Assembly: GCF_012927355.1 (NCBI RefSeq)
Contig: NZ_JABBGK010000001.1
Location: 1,606,649-1,670,648 of the forward strand
Direction: 5' to 3'
From: Rhizobium terricola
GTDB lineage: Bacteria > Pseudomonadota > Alphaproteobacteria > Rhizobiales > Rhizobiaceae
DNA: 64,000 bases
Position 1 is the first letter of the stretch. Each line of letters starts with the position of its first letter. The notes below the pieces were generated by a model. The model ran no database searches. It was not told where the DNA came from and was given only the letters and a program-made list of their open reading frames with translations. A program made the position numbers and the translations under genes. Positions 20,086 through 30,997 of the stretch are shown here, in pieces.

Positions 20086-22167
20086 TTACTCTGCCGCAGC
20101 CTTGAAATTGTTGCGGGCCAATGCCGAGCACTCGGCCATGACGGCCGAAGCGCGTGCGATCGGGTTCGTCAAATAGAAGTCTTTGACCGGCGACGCAAAT
20201 GCGGATTTGCCCATCTTCCCGGCTTTTTTCGCAACTGCCGCAATTTCGGCACCCGTGCCCGGAGCGATTTCGTCGATCGCCGCGAAATGCGGATGATCGG
20301 CGTAGAGCTTGGCCCGCAAAGCGCCCAGCGAATCAAAGGGCAGCTTCTTGCCGAGTACGTCGGAGAGTGCGCGGATGATCGCCCAGTCTTCGCGGGCATC
20401 GCCCGGTGCAAAGCCTGCACGGTTGCCCATCTGGACGCGGCCTTCGGTGTTGACCCAGGTGCCCGACTTCTCGGTGTAGGTCGCAGCCGGCAGGATGACG
20501 TCGGCATGGTGTGCACCGTTGTCGCCATGGCTGCCGATGTAGACGGTGAACTTCGCGGACTTGCCGGCGAAGTCGAGTTCGTCTGCGCCGAGGAGGAAGA
20601 GAACGTCCATGGCGGTCAGCATTTCGGCTGCTGCGACACCGCCCTCGCCCGGGACGAAGCCGAGATCGAGGCCACCGACGCGCGACGCGGCGGTGTGCAG
20701 GACGGAGAAGCCGTTCCACTCTTCGGAAATTGCACCGACGGCATTGGCGAGCTTGGCGGCGTTCGCCAGCACGGCTGCACCATCAGCGCCGATCAGGGCG
20801 CCCTGACCGATGATGATCAGCGGGTTCTTGGCGGCATTCAGCTTCTCGACGAAGCCGTTCTTGCCGGAAACCAGTTCGGCCAGCGTTTCGGTGCCGGCAC
20901 CGAGATATTCATAAGGATAGCGAAGTTCGCCGCCCTCACCGATCACGCCAATCGGCAGGCCGCCACGGCGCCAACGCTTGCGGATGCGGGCGTTGAGAAC
21001 AGCGGCTTCGTAGCGCGGGTTGGCGCCGACGATGAGGATCGCATCGGCGGCTTCGATGCCTTCGATGGTGGCGTTGAAAAGGTAGCTTGCGCGACCGAAC
21101 GACGGATCAAGTGCCGCCCCATCCTGGCGACAGTCGAGGTTGGCCGAGCCGAGCGAGGCCAGCAGCGACTTCAGCGCGTACATTTCCTCGACGGATGCAA
21201 GGTCGCCGGCAATCGCGCCGATCTTGGCACCAGAGGTCGCCGACACGGCTGTCTTGATCGCGCCGAAGGCCTCGGCCCAGGTCGCGGGCTGCAGGCGGCC
21301 GTCGCGACGGACGTAAGGACGATCGAGACGCTGGGTCTTCAGGCCATCCCAGATGAAGCGGCTCTTGTCGGAGATCCACTCTTCGTTGATCTGCTCGTTG
21401 ACGCGCGGCATCACGCGCATGACTTCGCGGCCGCGGGTATCGACGCGGATCGCCGAACCGAGGGCGTCCATGACGTCGATCGATTCGGTCTTGTTCAGTT
21501 CCCAAGGACGGGCCGTGAAGGCGAAGGGCTTCGAGGTCAGCGCGCCGACCGGGCAGAGGTCGACGACGTTGCCCTGAAGCTCGGAGGTCATGGCCTGCTC
21601 GAGATAGGTGGTGATCTCGGCATCCTCGCCGCGGCCGATCAGGCCGAGTTCGGCGATGCCGGCGACTTCAGTGGTGAAGCGGACGCAGCGCGTGCAGTGA
21701 ATGCAGCGGTTCATCACCGTCTTGACCAGCGGGCCGATATACTTGTCCTCGACGGCGCGCTTGTTCTCGGTGTAGCGCGAGCTATCGATACCAAAGGCCA
21801 TGGCCTGGTCCTGCAGGTCGCATTCGCCACCCTGGTCGCAGATCGGGCAATCCAGCGGATGGTTGATCAGCAGGAATTCCATCACGCCTTCGCGGGCCTT
21901 CTTGACCATCGGCGTGTTGGTGAAGACTTCCGGCAGTTCGCCGTTCGGTCCGCCGCGAATGTCGCGAACGCCCATGGCGCAGGATGCAGCCGGCTTCGGC
22001 GGTCCGCCCTTCACCTCGACGAGGCACATACGGCAATTGCCGGCGACCGACAGCCGTTCATGGAAACAAAAGCGCGGGACTTCGGCGCCGGCTTCCTCGC
22101 ACGCCTGCAACAGCGTGAAATGATCCGGGACTTCGATCTCTTTACCGTCGACTTTCAGCTTTGCCAT
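20086..22167 (-). CDS. nuoG: NADH-quinone oxidoreductase subunit G
   Basis: Peripheral-arm subunit, 693 residues. The N-terminal 2Fe-2S ferredoxin domain has CFHERLSVAGNCRMC, then the HxxxC-type CPICDQGGECDLQD motif and the 4Fe-4S motif CIHCTRC. The rest is a molybdopterin-oxidoreductase-like domain without cofactor. The length matches alphaproteobacterial and mitochondrial NuoG/NDUFS1 and not the 900-residue enterobacterial form. A 183-base gap separates it from the helix-hairpin-helix gene upstream. Confidence 0.96.
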   Translation of the reverse strand: MAKLKVDGKEIEVPDHFTLLQACEEAGAEVPRFCFHERLSVAGNCRMCLVEVKGGPPKPAASCAMGVRDIRGGPNGELPEVFTNTPMVKKAREGVMEFLLINHPLDCPICDQGGECDLQDQAMAFGIDSSRYTENKRAVEDKYIGPLVKTVMNRCIHCTRCVRFTTEVAGIAELGLIGRGEDAEITTYLEQAMTSELQGNVVDLCPVGALTSKPFAFTARPWELNKTESIDVMDALGSAIRVDTRGREVMRVMPRVNEQINEEWISDKSRFIWDGLKTQRLDRPYVRRDGRLQPATWAEAFGAIKTAVSATSGAKIGAIAGDLASVEEMYALKSLLASLGSANLDCRQDGAALDPSFGRASYLFNATIEGIEAADAILIVGANPRYEAAVLNARIRKRWRRGGLPIGVIGEGGELRYPYEYLGAGTETLAELVSGKNGFVEKLNAAKNPLIIIGQGALIGADGAAVLANAAKLANAVGAISEEWNGFSVLHTAASRVGGLDLGFVPGEGGVAAAEMLTAMDVLFLLGADELDFAGKSAKFTVYIGSHGDNGAHHADVILPAATYTEKSGTWVNTEGRVQMGNRAGFAPGDAREDWAIIRALSDVLGKKLPFDSLGALRAKLYADHPHFAAIDEIAPGTGAEIAAVAKKAGKMGKSAFASPVKDFYLTNPIARASAVMAECSALARNNFKAAAE

Positions 22168-22350
22168 ATTCGCCTTCCTGCCTCACGCATACTGCGCATT
22201 GCACCGGAGATTTCGCCCCGGCAGGCGGAACCGCCCAATCCTGCGATTGGCACGTCCCCACCGATTATTCCCTCGTCCGTACCCCGCGCCCCGCGAAGCT
22301 GGACATTCGTCATTTCCATCGGCCGCATCATCCGAAGGGACGTGCGGCGT

Positions 22351-23067
22351 CTATTTCCTTGCGCTCGCCAGTGCCCGCGCCTGACCGGCCCAGTCATCCC
22401 GGATCGCCCGACCGCCAAGCCCGATAGCCTCGTCGAGCGCGGCAAGCGCCGTGGCATCGAGAGCGGCCAGATCGGCGAAGCGCCGAATGCCCCTGCCGTT
22501 CAGCACCTGTTCGAGCTTCGGGCCGATGCCTTCGATCTTCTTCAGATCGTCCACCTTGCTTGTCGCCCGCGCCGGCTTTGCCGCCTTGGCTTCCTTCGCC
22601 GGCGCCGGCGCCGACTTTGCAGGCACATCAGCTTTCGCTGAGGCCTTCTTCGTCTTTTCAGCCGCTGGCTTCGCCACCACCGGCGCTGCCTTCACAGCCT
22701 TTGGCGCCACCTTCCGCGGTGCCGCCGCCTTGCGCGGCTTTTCAGCCGTCACCGGCACTGCCGCGGCGGGCTCCGCCGACTCGCCCGTCGCACCGTTTCC
22801 GGCTACGGCAGCCTGCTCTTCCTCGAGCCGGCGCGCCAGCTTTCCGCTCGCCTCGATCGCCCCTTGCAGGGAACCGAGGATGACGCTCGTCATGTGCGTC
22901 GCCATTCCGAAGCCGATCGCCGTTGCCGCCGCAAATGCCGCGGCCGGATGGGCCATCAGCGGATGCAGCGGCACGTTGGGCATGTCCTTCAAAACGTCGG
23001 CGACATGAGACAGATCAACCGGCTCTGCCGGCTGCCCTCCCCCCGTCTTGTCCGACGCCCTGGCCAT
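22351..23067 (-). CDS. Helix-hairpin-helix domain protein inside the nuo operon
   Basis: A 238-residue protein of no assigned function between nuoF and nuoG. Residues about 38-85 form a hydrophobic/amphipathic helix (HPAAAFAAATAIGFGMATHM). Residues 90-170 are a Lys/Ala/Pro-rich linker, probably disordered. Residues 175-238 form a helix-hairpin-helix module (LKKIEGIGPKLEQVLNGRGI, ending IRDDWAGQARALA). The same module ends NuoE here, so the two genes share a domain. The ATG at 23067 (MARASDK) is preferred over one 18 codons upstream. Such modules are often auto-labelled flap-endonuclease-like (COG3743); nuclease activity is not supported. A role in complex I assembly or docking is inference. 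Confidence 0.8.
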   Translation of the reverse strand: MARASDKTGGGQPAEPVDLSHVADVLKDMPNVPLHPLMAHPAAAFAAATAIGFGMATHMTSVILGSLQGAIEASGKLARRLEEEQAAVAGNGATGESAEPAAAVPVTAEKPRKAAAPRKVAPKAVKAAPVVAKPAAEKTKKASAKADVPAKSAPAPAKEAKAAKPARATSKVDDLKKIEGIGPKLEQVLNGRGIRRFADLAALDATALAALDEAIGLGGRAIRDDWAGQARALASARK

Positions 23068-23080
23068 GCCGGTCCGCTCC

Positions 23081-24385
<1,305 letters not shown>

Positions 24386-24396
24386 ATCCTAACCTC

Positions 24397-25569
24397 TTAC
24401 CGCGGCTTCTTGCCGAAGACCTTGATGTATTCGGCCTCGCCGCCCTTGGCGAGGGCCTTGGCCTGCTTGACCCAGTCGTCGCGCTCGATGCGGCCGGCGA
24501 ATTTCAGGTAGCCGTCCACCCATTCGCGTTCGGCCTTCTTCCAGCCGGCGACCTGGGCGAAAGTGTAGATGCCGAGACCGTTCAGGATGCCCTCGATCTT
24601 CGGGCCAACGCCGGAGATCATCTTGAGGTCGTCCGGCGTTGCCGGCTTCTCGACGGCTGCCGGACGATTCTTGTCGTCGAGCGACGGCTGGGCGGCGGCT
24701 GCGGCCTTCGGCGCCTTGCCGGCGGCATCTGCGGCGGCCGTTTCGGAAACCACGGCCTTCATTTCGTCGCTTGCAGGCTTGGCGCTCTTGCGAGCCGGCT
24801 TGACCGCCTCGCCACCCGGGGTCGCGGACTTGCCGTCGGCCGGGGTCTTGAGCGCAGCATTGGTCTCTTCGGCGGCGGTCACCGGCTTGGCGGCATTGGC
24901 CGGCGGCACGGATACGGCTTCTGCAGGTACGGCCTTGGCCTTCGCGGCCGGCTTTGCGTCAGCTTCGGTCAACGAGGTCAGTCCACCGGCGGGCGCCGAA
25001 TAGACGCGGTCAACCTGCGGGCCGGGCGTGATGTCGCTGCCGCGACCGGCTTCGAAACGGTCGATGATGTGTTCAAGCTGCGTCGGCGTCAGGTCTTCGT
25101 AGCTATCCTTGAAGATCATGACCATCGGTGCGTTGACGCAGGCGCCCTGACACTCGACTTCTTCCCACGACAGCGTGCCGTCGGCGTTGAGCTCGAAGGG
25201 CTCGGCATGGATCTTCGACTTGCAGACCTTGATCAGGTCCTCGGCGCCGCGCAGCATGCAAGGGGTGGTGCCGCAAACCTGCACATGGGCGCGCGTGCCG
25301 ACCGGCTTCAGCTGGAACTGGGTGTAGAAGGTCGCCACTTCCAGCACGCGGATATACGGCATGGAGAGCTTTTCGGCGACGAATTCGATCGCCGCTCGCG
25401 TCACCCAGCCGTCCTGTTCCTGTGCCCGCATGAGAAGCGGAATGACCGCCGACTGCTGGCGACCCTCAGGATACTTGGCAATGGTTGCCTCAGCCCAAAC
25501 GGCGTTCTGCTCGTTGAACGAGAAGCCTGCCGGCTGGAATTGATCTTCGGCTAGTCGACGAACGGACAT
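24397..25569 (-). CDS. nuoE: NADH-quinone oxidoreductase subunit E with C-terminal extension
   Basis: Thioredoxin-like 2Fe-2S subunit carrying cluster N1a. The core spans about residues 15-190, with ligands Cys99, Cys104, Cys140 and Cys144 (VCGTTPC and CQGAC). At 390 residues it is far longer than E. coli NuoE (about 166). The extra part is an Ala/Lys/Pro-rich linker (about 200-314) and a helix-hairpin-helix module at 315-390 ([20 protein letters not shown], then [14 protein letters not shown]). The extension matches the C-terminus of the gene between nuoF and nuoG. Extended NuoE proteins are known in Rhizobiales; the role of the tail is not. Confidence 0.95.
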   Translation of the reverse strand: MSVRRLAEDQFQPAGFSFNEQNAVWAEATIAKYPEGRQQSAVIPLLMRAQEQDGWVTRAAIEFVAEKLSMPYIRVLEVATFYTQFQLKPVGTRAHVQVCGTTPCMLRGAEDLIKVCKSKIHAEPFELNADGTLSWEEVECQGACVNAPMVMIFKDSYEDLTPTQLEHIIDRFEAGRGSDITPGPQVDRVYSAPAGGLTSLTEADAKPAAKAKAVPAEAVSVPPANAAKPVTAAEETNAALKTPADGKSATPGGEAVKPARKSAKPASDEMKAVVSETAAADAAGKAPKAAAAAQPSLDDKNRPAAVEKPATPDDLKMISGVGPKIEGILNGLGIYTFAQVAGWKKAEREWVDGYLKFAGRIERDDWVKQAKALAKGGEAEYIKVFGKKPR

Positions 25570-25587
25570 TCTTCCTCACGCCTTGTC

Positions 25588-25839
25588 TCAGTTTATGGAT
25601 CCACACCGCGAATTCGTCAGCGAGGCGAATTCGCAGGCATAGGCCGAATTGTCTTTCTGCATGAACACGATCAGCTTGGAGCCGTTGGATACGGCCGTCT
25701 TGATCTCGTAGCCCTGCTGGATGAGCTCCGCCATCGAAACGGAGGAGCTGCTGTTGCCGCTCGACGACAGCGCTGTGCTCTGCGCCTGCACGTTGGCGGC
25801 GAAGAGCATGGCGGCGATCGTCAGCAGCGTGCGGATCAT
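25588..25839 (-). CDS. Small exported protein of the nuo operon, unknown function
   Basis: An 83-residue protein with a clear signal peptide ([20 protein letters not shown], cleavage after AQA-type site). The mature part is about 63 residues and has a serine-rich start, then MAELIQQGYEIKTAVSNGSK and two cysteines (ACEF and RCGS) that could form a disulfide. Its ATG overlaps the nuoD stop (TGATG), and nuoE follows after 18 bases, so it is translated within the complex I operon. I recall a similar small gene at this place in other rhizobia. It cannot be a core complex I subunit; the periplasmic location makes it a puzzle. Confidence 0.78.
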   Translation of the reverse strand: MIRTLLTIAAMLFAANVQAQSTALSSSGNSSSSVSMAELIQQGYEIKTAVSNGSKLIVFMQKDNSAYACEFASLTNSRCGSIN

Positions 25840-27029
25840 CAGCGGTCAACCTCACCGAACACGATGTCGAGCGAACCGAGGATCGCCGAAACGTCGGCCA
25901 GCTGGTGGCCGCGGCAGATAAAGTCCATCGCCTGCAGGTGGGCATAACCCGGAGCGCGGATCTTGCAGCGGTAGGGCTTGTTGGTGCCGTCCGACACGAG
26001 ATAGACGCCGAACTCGCCCTTCGGGGCTTCCACGGCGGCATAGACCTCGCCTTCCGGCACGTGATAGCCCTCGGTGTAGAGCTTGAAGTGATGGATGAGC
26101 GCTTCCATCGACCGCTTCATCTCGCCACGCTTCGGCGGCACGATCTTGCCGTCGAGGGACGAAATCGGGCCGACCTTCGCCTCGCCGAGCAGGCGGTTGA
26201 CGCACTGCTTCATGATCTTCACCGACTGGCGCATTTCGAACATGCGGATCAGGTAGCGGTCGTAGCAATCGCCGTTCTTGCCCACCATGATGTCGAAGTC
26301 GAGATCGGAGTAGCACTCGTAGGGCTGCGAACGACGCAGATCCCAGGCAGCGCCCGAACCGCGAACCATCACACCCGAGAAGCCCCAGGCCCAGCAGTCA
26401 TCCAGACTGACGACGCCGATATCGACGTTGCGCTGCTTGAAGATGCGGTTGCCGGTCAGAAGGTCGTCGATGTCGTCGAGCGTCTTCAGGAAGGGATCGC
26501 ACCACTTGCCGATGTCCTCGACGAGTTCGTGCGGCAGATCCTGGTGAACGCCACCCGGACGGAAATAGGCCGAGTGCATACGGGCGCCACAGGCGCGCTC
26601 GTAGAACACCATCAGCTTTTCGCGCTCCTCGAAGCCCCAGAGCGGCGGGGTCAGCGCGCCGACGTCCATGGCCTGCGTCGTGACGTTCAGGAGGTGCGAC
26701 AGGATACGGCCGATTTCCGAATAGAGAACGCGGATAAGCTGGCCGCGGATCGGGATCTCGACGCCGAGCAGCTTTTCGACCGCCAGCGAGTAGGCGTGCT
26801 CCTGGTTCATCGGCGCGACGTAGTCGAGCCGGTCGAAGTAAGGAAGCGCCTGCAGGTAGGTCTTGGTCTCGATCAGCTTCTCGGTACCGCGGTGCAAGAG
26901 GCCGATATGCGGATCGACGCGCTCGACGATTTCACCGTCGAGCTCGAGAACGAGACGCAGAACACCGTGCGCCGCCGGATGCTGCGGGCCGAAGTTGATG
27001 TTGAAATTGCGGACGTTATGTTCAGTCAT
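25839..27029 (-). CDS. nuoD: NADH-quinone oxidoreductase subunit D
   Basis: 49-kDa-type subunit, 396 residues, lining the quinone pocket. Signatures are [21 protein letters not shown] near residue 14 and [14 protein letters not shown]. The Tyr and His of the quinone site are in these N-terminal loops. NuoC and NuoD are separate genes here, not fused as in E. coli. It lies 18 bases after nuoC. Confidence 0.97.
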   Translation of the reverse strand: MTEHNVRNFNINFGPQHPAAHGVLRLVLELDGEIVERVDPHIGLLHRGTEKLIETKTYLQALPYFDRLDYVAPMNQEHAYSLAVEKLLGVEIPIRGQLIRVLYSEIGRILSHLLNVTTQAMDVGALTPPLWGFEEREKLMVFYERACGARMHSAYFRPGGVHQDLPHELVEDIGKWCDPFLKTLDDIDDLLTGNRIFKQRNVDIGVVSLDDCWAWGFSGVMVRGSGAAWDLRRSQPYECYSDLDFDIMVGKNGDCYDRYLIRMFEMRQSVKIMKQCVNRLLGEAKVGPISSLDGKIVPPKRGEMKRSMEALIHHFKLYTEGYHVPEGEVYAAVEAPKGEFGVYLVSDGTNKPYRCKIRAPGYAHLQAMDFICRGHQLADVSAILGSLDIVFGEVDR

Positions 27030-27047
27030 GGCAACAAACCTTCCGCC

Positions 27048-27650
27048 TTACTTGGCTGCCTTCTCGTCGCCGGGCAGCACGTAGTCCGTGCCTTCCCAGG
27101 GCGAGAGGAAGTCGAAATTCCGGAACTCCTGCTTGAGCTCGACCGGCTCGTAGACAACGCGCTTGGCATTGTCGTCGTAACGAACCTCGACGAAACCGGT
27201 CGTCGGAAAGTCCTTGCGCAGCGGATGCCCCTCGAAACCGTAGTCGGTGAGGATGCGGCGCAGATCCGGGTGATCGGTGAACAGGATGCCGTACATGTCC
27301 CAGGTCTCGCGCTCGAACCAGTCGGCGCCCGGGAAGACGGGACAGGCGGACGGAACCGGCTTGTCCTCGGCGGTCGCGACCTTGATGCGGATGCGGAGAT
27401 TCTGGCGCGGCGACTGCAGGTGATAGACCACGTCGAAACGGTCGGCCCGCTTCGGATAGTCGACGCCGCAGATGTCGATCAGGTTGACGAACCCGCACTG
27501 CACGTCGTCGCGCAGGAAGGTCAGGAGCGCGATCAGGTTCTCCGCCTTCACCGTCACGTTCAGCTCGCCGTAGCGCAGCTCGGAGGAGGCGATGAGCGCA
27601 CCGCGCACCTCGGAGAGGTAGGATGCAAGCTCGTTTAGGGCTTCACTCAT
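27048..27650 (-). CDS. nuoC: NADH-quinone oxidoreductase subunit C
   Basis: 30-kDa-type subunit, 200 residues. The family signature [37 protein letters not shown] is recognised in parts ([22 protein letters not shown]). It has no cofactor and bridges NuoB and NuoD. It lies 18 bases after nuoB. Confidence 0.97.
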   Translation of the reverse strand: MSEALNELASYLSEVRGALIASSELRYGELNVTVKAENLIALLTFLRDDVQCGFVNLIDICGVDYPKRADRFDVVYHLQSPRQNLRIRIKVATAEDKPVPSACPVFPGADWFERETWDMYGILFTDHPDLRRILTDYGFEGHPLRKDFPTTGFVEVRYDDNAKRVVYEPVELKQEFRNFDFLSPWEGTDYVLPGDEKAAK

Positions 27651-27668
27651 TTGTCTCGTCCCTTCGCC

Positions 27669-28250
27669 TTACCGCTCGATGGTACCGGTGCGGCGGATCT
27701 TCTTCTGCAGCAGAAGCACGCCGTAGAGCAGCGCCTCTGCCGTGGGCGGACAGCCCGGCACGTAGATGTCGACCGGCACGACGCGGTCACAACCACGCAC
27801 GACCGAATAGGAATAGTGATAGTAGCCACCGCCATTGGCGCAGGAGCCCATCGAGATGACGTAACGCGGCTCCGGCATCTGGTCGTAGACCTTGCGGAGC
27901 GCGGGAGCCATCTTGTTGGTCAGCGTGCCGGCGACGATCATCACGTCCGACTGGCGCGGCGAGGCGCGCGGCGCGAAACCGAAGCGCTCGACGTCGTAGC
28001 GCGGCATCGACAGCTGCATCATTTCGACGGCGCAGCAGGCGAGACCGAAGGTCATCCACATCAGCGAGCCGGTGCGGGCCCAGTTGATCAGCTCGTCGGT
28101 CGACGTGACCAGAAAGCCCTTGTCGGCGAGCTCGTTGTTGATCTCGCCGAAGAAGGCGTCATCGGCACCGACCGGCTTGCCGGTGTTCGGATCGATGATG
28201 CCCTTGGCCTGCGGCGCGACGAGCGTCGTGTTGGACTGGATCACTCCCAT
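27669..28250 (-). CDS. nuoB: NADH-quinone oxidoreductase subunit B
   Basis: PSST-type subunit, 193 residues, carrying cluster N2, the electron donor to quinone. The ligands are the tandem cysteines of LACCAVEMM, the Cys of [16 protein letters not shown] and the Cys of [12 protein letters not shown]. The ATG at 28250 (MGVIQSNTT) lies inside the end of nuoA (10-base overlap), so translation is probably coupled. Confidence 0.97.
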   Translation of the reverse strand: MGVIQSNTTLVAPQAKGIIDPNTGKPVGADDAFFGEINNELADKGFLVTSTDELINWARTGSLMWMTFGLACCAVEMMQLSMPRYDVERFGFAPRASPRQSDVMIVAGTLTNKMAPALRKVYDQMPEPRYVISMGSCANGGGYYHYSYSVVRGCDRVVPVDIYVPGCPPTAEALLYGVLLLQKKIRRTGTIER

Positions 28251-28606
28251 TCGAGCGCCCCCTTCTTCCATTCGTAGATAAAGCCGACGGTCAACACACC
28301 GAGGAACACCATCATGGACCAGAAACCGAACCAGCCGAGTTCACCGAACGAAACCGCCCAGGGGAAAAGGAACGCCACTTCGAGGTCGAAGATGATGAAG
28401 AGGATCGACACCAGGTAGAAGCGGATGTCGAATTTCATGCGCGCATCGTCGAAAGCATTGAAGCCGCATTCGTAAGCCGAGAGCTTTTCCGAGTCGGGCG
28501 CCTTGAAGGCGACGGCAAACGGCGCGATCAGCAGCGCCAGGCCGATAACAAGGGCAATACCGATGAAGATAGCGATCGGAACGTAGGAACTGAGCAGTTC
28601 AGTCAT
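28241..28606 (-). CDS. nuoA: NADH-quinone oxidoreductase subunit A
   Basis: First gene of the complex I operon, 121 residues with three membrane helices. The conserved loop is [22 protein letters not shown], which contains the Cys exposed in the deactive state. Three in-frame ATGs occur (28615, 28609, 28606). An AGGGA ribosome-binding site lies right over the first, so the second or third is the true start; the usual product begins MTELLSSYV, giving 28606. Confidence 0.95.
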   Translation of the reverse strand: MTELLSSYVPIAIFIGIALVIGLALLIAPFAVAFKAPDSEKLSAYECGFNAFDDARMKFDIRFYLVSILFIIFDLEVAFLFPWAVSFGELGWFGFWSMMVFLGVLTVGFIYEWKKGALEWE

Positions 28607-28843
28607 CATGTCCATCCCTGCTTGTATCGAATGCCGGGAGGCATTTCGGGCACAAGGCCAACAAGCCGAAAAGAGTGTTGCAACGAGCCGTGGTTAGCGC
28701 AGCCTGCCCGCTTGCGCAAGACCGACCGAGGGCTTTTCACCCGATACCGCGAGGACTTTACCAGCCGGTAAAAACCGTGTCTCGCCAATTCGGTTAATTA
28801 TAACCTTGCGGCGCAACAAAACATCAAATTCAGGGGAAGGAAA

Positions 28844-28920
28844 TGGCGCGAGTGACGGGGCTCGAACCCGCGACCTCCGGCGTGACAGGCCGGCACTCTA
28901 ACCGACTGAGCTACACCCGC
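28844..28920 (-). tRNA. tRNA-Asp (GTC), copy 1
   Basis: A 77-base cloverleaf with encoded CCA. The acceptor stem GCGGGTG pairs with CACTCGC with one G-U pair. The anticodon arm CCGGC-CTGTCAC-GCCGG gives GTC, for aspartate. Its sequence is identical to the copy at 29001-29077. Confidence 0.97.
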
Positions 28921-29000
28921 GCATAGATGGATCACTTTGATGACCCTACCCGATCGATTCGCCTTGCGGCAAATGCCCGACCGGTCCGTTTGTTCGAGAA

Positions 29001-29077
29001 TGGCGCGAGTGACGGGGCTCGAACCCGCGACCTCCGGCGTGACAGGCCGGCACTCTAACCGACTGAGCTACACCCGC
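29001..29077 (-). tRNA. tRNA-Asp (GTC), copy 2
   Basis: Identical 77-base copy with CCA, 80 bases upstream of copy 1 on the same strand. The two copies are likely one transcript driven by the promoter at 29139-29167. Confidence 0.97.
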
Positions 29078-29138
29078 GCATTTCTCATTCAGGAGCCGAA
29101 GCCCCACCCGAGCGACACTGGGCCGTTCGATGAGCGGC

Positions 29139-29167
29139 TAACTAAGGGGTTCGTTTATTGGTGTCAA
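29139..29167 (-). promoter_or_regulatory. Promoter of the tandem tRNA-Asp genes
   Basis: On the minus strand a perfect -35 TTGACA (29162-29167) stands 17 bases from TAGTTA (29139-29144). Transcription would start near 29131, about 55 bases before the first tRNA-Asp. Confidence 0.65.
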
Positions 29168-29346
29168 GCGCGTTCGAAGACAATTCCGTGACGGATCGAA
29201 ATTTGTTCGCCGCCGCCCGCCCCTTCTTCGGCGGGCAGTGGAAAAGCAATTTCCGGAAGAGTTCGAAAAAGCCCGGAAAGACTGGACTTCGCGCATGAGC
29301 ACGAACGGAGAGCGGCAAAAAAATCAAAAAATCTTCACAAACACTC
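29168..29346. other. Spacer between tRNA-Asp and tRNA-Val promoters
   Basis: Part of a 337-base stretch without a gene (29078-29414), between divergent tRNA transcripts. It holds an inverted repeat GCCCGCC/GGCGGGC at 29215-29236 without a T-run, and an A-rich patch near 29315-29335. I see no further feature. Confidence 0.4.
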
Positions 29347-29375
29347 TTGCGGATTTTTCCCGATCCGCATAGATC
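29347..29375 (+). promoter_or_regulatory. Probable promoter of tRNA-Val
   Basis: TTGCGG (29347-29352) and TAGATC (29370-29375) with a 17-base spacer, placing the start about 33 bases ahead of the tRNA. The -10 is only a partial match. Confidence 0.45.
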
Positions 29376-29414
29376 ACGGCCACCGACGCAGCGGGCTCGA
29401 CCCGACTAGCGGAA

Positions 29415-29490
29415 GGGCGATTAGCTCAGTTGGTAGAGCGCCTCGTTTACACCGAGGATGTCGGGAGTTCGAGTCTCTCATCGCCCACCA
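29415..29490 (+). tRNA. tRNA-Val (TAC)
   Basis: A 76-base cloverleaf with encoded CCA. The acceptor stem GGGCGAT pairs with ATCGCCC. The anticodon arm CCTCG-TTTACAC-CGAGG gives TAC, for valine. Six T follow directly and may help end the transcript. Confidence 0.97.
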
Positions 29491-29525
29491 TTTTTTCTCC
29501 CTGACAGTCCTGACGCCCGTTTTGC

Positions 29526-30857
29526 TCATCGAGCAAGCTCGCCCCGCAGCCTTTGCTGTTCGGCGCGGTCCAGCGAAAAGCGCCACATCAGTGCGATTGC
29601 AGCCAGTTTCGGCAGAATCGGCAGCCACGCGTAGAGGACACCGAGCGTGTCGAGTGCTACGGCATCCTGCACCTGCCCGGCCGTCGTCGAGAAGCCGGCA
29701 AACCCCAGAATCGGAAAGACCACCCCGGCCGAGAGCGCCAGCGACAGCTTAGTGATGAAGCTCCAGGCAGCAAAGTAGAGCCCCGACCGCTGCTCGCCGG
29801 AGCGGACCGTGTCGTGGTCGATGACGTCGGCCTGGATCGCCGGCGGAAGGGCGAGGTCGAATCCGAGGAGAAGGCCAGTGACAACGCAGATCGTCGCGAA
29901 GAGACCGACGTGCCCTTCCCCGAGAAAGCCGGCACCGGAAAAGACGAAGCAGGCGAGCACCATAGAGACCGACCAGGCGCGGTGCTTCCCCCAGCGGGAG
30001 GATGCCCAGACCGCGACCGGAACACCGAGGATTGCAGCCAGGAAATAGGCAAACAGCAGCGGTCCCTCGTATCCGGGTGCGGCAAGCCGCTCGGTGACGA
30101 AATAGATGAACAGCGACGCGGGGACGGCGTTGGCGAAGCTGTTGAGCAGGAAGGCGGCGCCCAGCCGCAGGAAGGGTCGATTCGCCGTCAGATGCGAGAG
30201 GCTTTCGCGCAAAGTGAGGCGGCGCACCGACCGATCGACCGGTTCCGGCACCCGCCAGGCGGCCAGGATGCCGGTGAGCGGCAGAAGCGTGACGACGAGA
30301 ACGGCGATCCATGCGAGGCCGTGCAAACCATCGGCAGACTCAAGCCCGCCGGCAAAGGGCAGCGAGATCGCCAGAAGCGAGCCGACCAGGGTCGTGCCCT
30401 CCCGCCAGGCGGAGACCCGCACGCGCTCGTGATACTCCCCGGACAGTTCGGCGCCCCAGGCGGTGTAGGGCAGGATCGTCCAGGTGGTCCCGATCGAAAG
30501 CGCTACTCCCCCGATCGCCAGATGGGCAAGGCCGGCATCGGCCGGGGGCCAGAACAGCATGAAGGCCGCAAGCGCCGTCAGGGGCAGCGAGGCGAGGAAG
30601 AAGCCGCGCCTGCGCCCGATCGGCGAAGACACGCGGTCGGCCAGCCAGCCGAAGACGGGGTCGGTCACGGCGTCGATCAGGCGGATCGCCAGGAGCACCG
30701 CACCGATGGCCTCGAGCGGCAGCGCAAAGCTTGCCGCATAGAAGCTCGGGACGATGATATAAAGCGGCAGCGCGATCGCGGCGAGCGGCAGCGCCGGCAG
30801 GGCATAGAAGAAAAAGACAGGCGTCGCCTGCCGGGTCTCAGGGGGCAAGATGGTCAT
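29526..30857 (-). CDS. MFS transporter of the GPH (melibiose carrier-like) family
   Basis: Membrane carrier of 443 residues with about 12 helices. The N-terminal half shows RLIDAVTDPVFGWLADRV and IGRRRGFFLASLPL, the pattern of the glycoside-pentoside-hexuronide:cation symporter family. The middle loop carries a basic patch (VRRLTLRESLSHL). The ATG at 30857 (MTILPPETRQ) is taken because the upstream in-frame part is not membrane-like. The substrate cannot be read; no sugar catabolic genes are beside it. It converges on tRNA-Val. Confidence 0.85.
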   Translation of the reverse strand: MTILPPETRQATPVFFFYALPALPLAAIALPLYIIVPSFYAASFALPLEAIGAVLLAIRLIDAVTDPVFGWLADRVSSPIGRRRGFFLASLPLTALAAFMLFWPPADAGLAHLAIGGVALSIGTTWTILPYTAWGAELSGEYHERVRVSAWREGTTLVGSLLAISLPFAGGLESADGLHGLAWIAVLVVTLLPLTGILAAWRVPEPVDRSVRRLTLRESLSHLTANRPFLRLGAAFLLNSFANAVPASLFIYFVTERLAAPGYEGPLLFAYFLAAILGVPVAVWASSRWGKHRAWSVSMVLACFVFSGAGFLGEGHVGLFATICVVTGLLLGFDLALPPAIQADVIDHDTVRSGEQRSGLYFAAWSFITKLSLALSAGVVFPILGFAGFSTTAGQVQDAVALDTLGVLYAWLPILPKLAAIALMWRFSLDRAEQQRLRGELAR

Positions 30858-30997
30858 GCGATGTCTGCTCCGGCGGCCCGTTGAGCGGGCGCGTCTTGAG
30901 CATCTACGGCAGAAGGAGCGGAACGGATCTTGCCGACGCGTCCTGTTGCCCGGCAATTCGAACATTCGCTCGCCGAGCACTCCCCGAAAGCCACGCG

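Noticed and set aside
22168-22350. An intergenic gene between nuoG and the helix-hairpin-helix gene.
   Set aside because: Only short frames without ribosome sites; one small hairpin (CCAATC/GATTGG). Nothing supports a gene.
19468-22641. A 1057-codon open frame antisense to nuoH and nuoG.
   Set aside because: It spans several real genes and intergenic gaps and has no motif. The minus-strand genes are certain.
28616-28843. CTTGCGCAAG palindrome (28711-28720) and CTAACC as a nuo promoter.
   Set aside because: The -10 match is poor and the position from nuoA is uncertain. I do not list it as a promoter.
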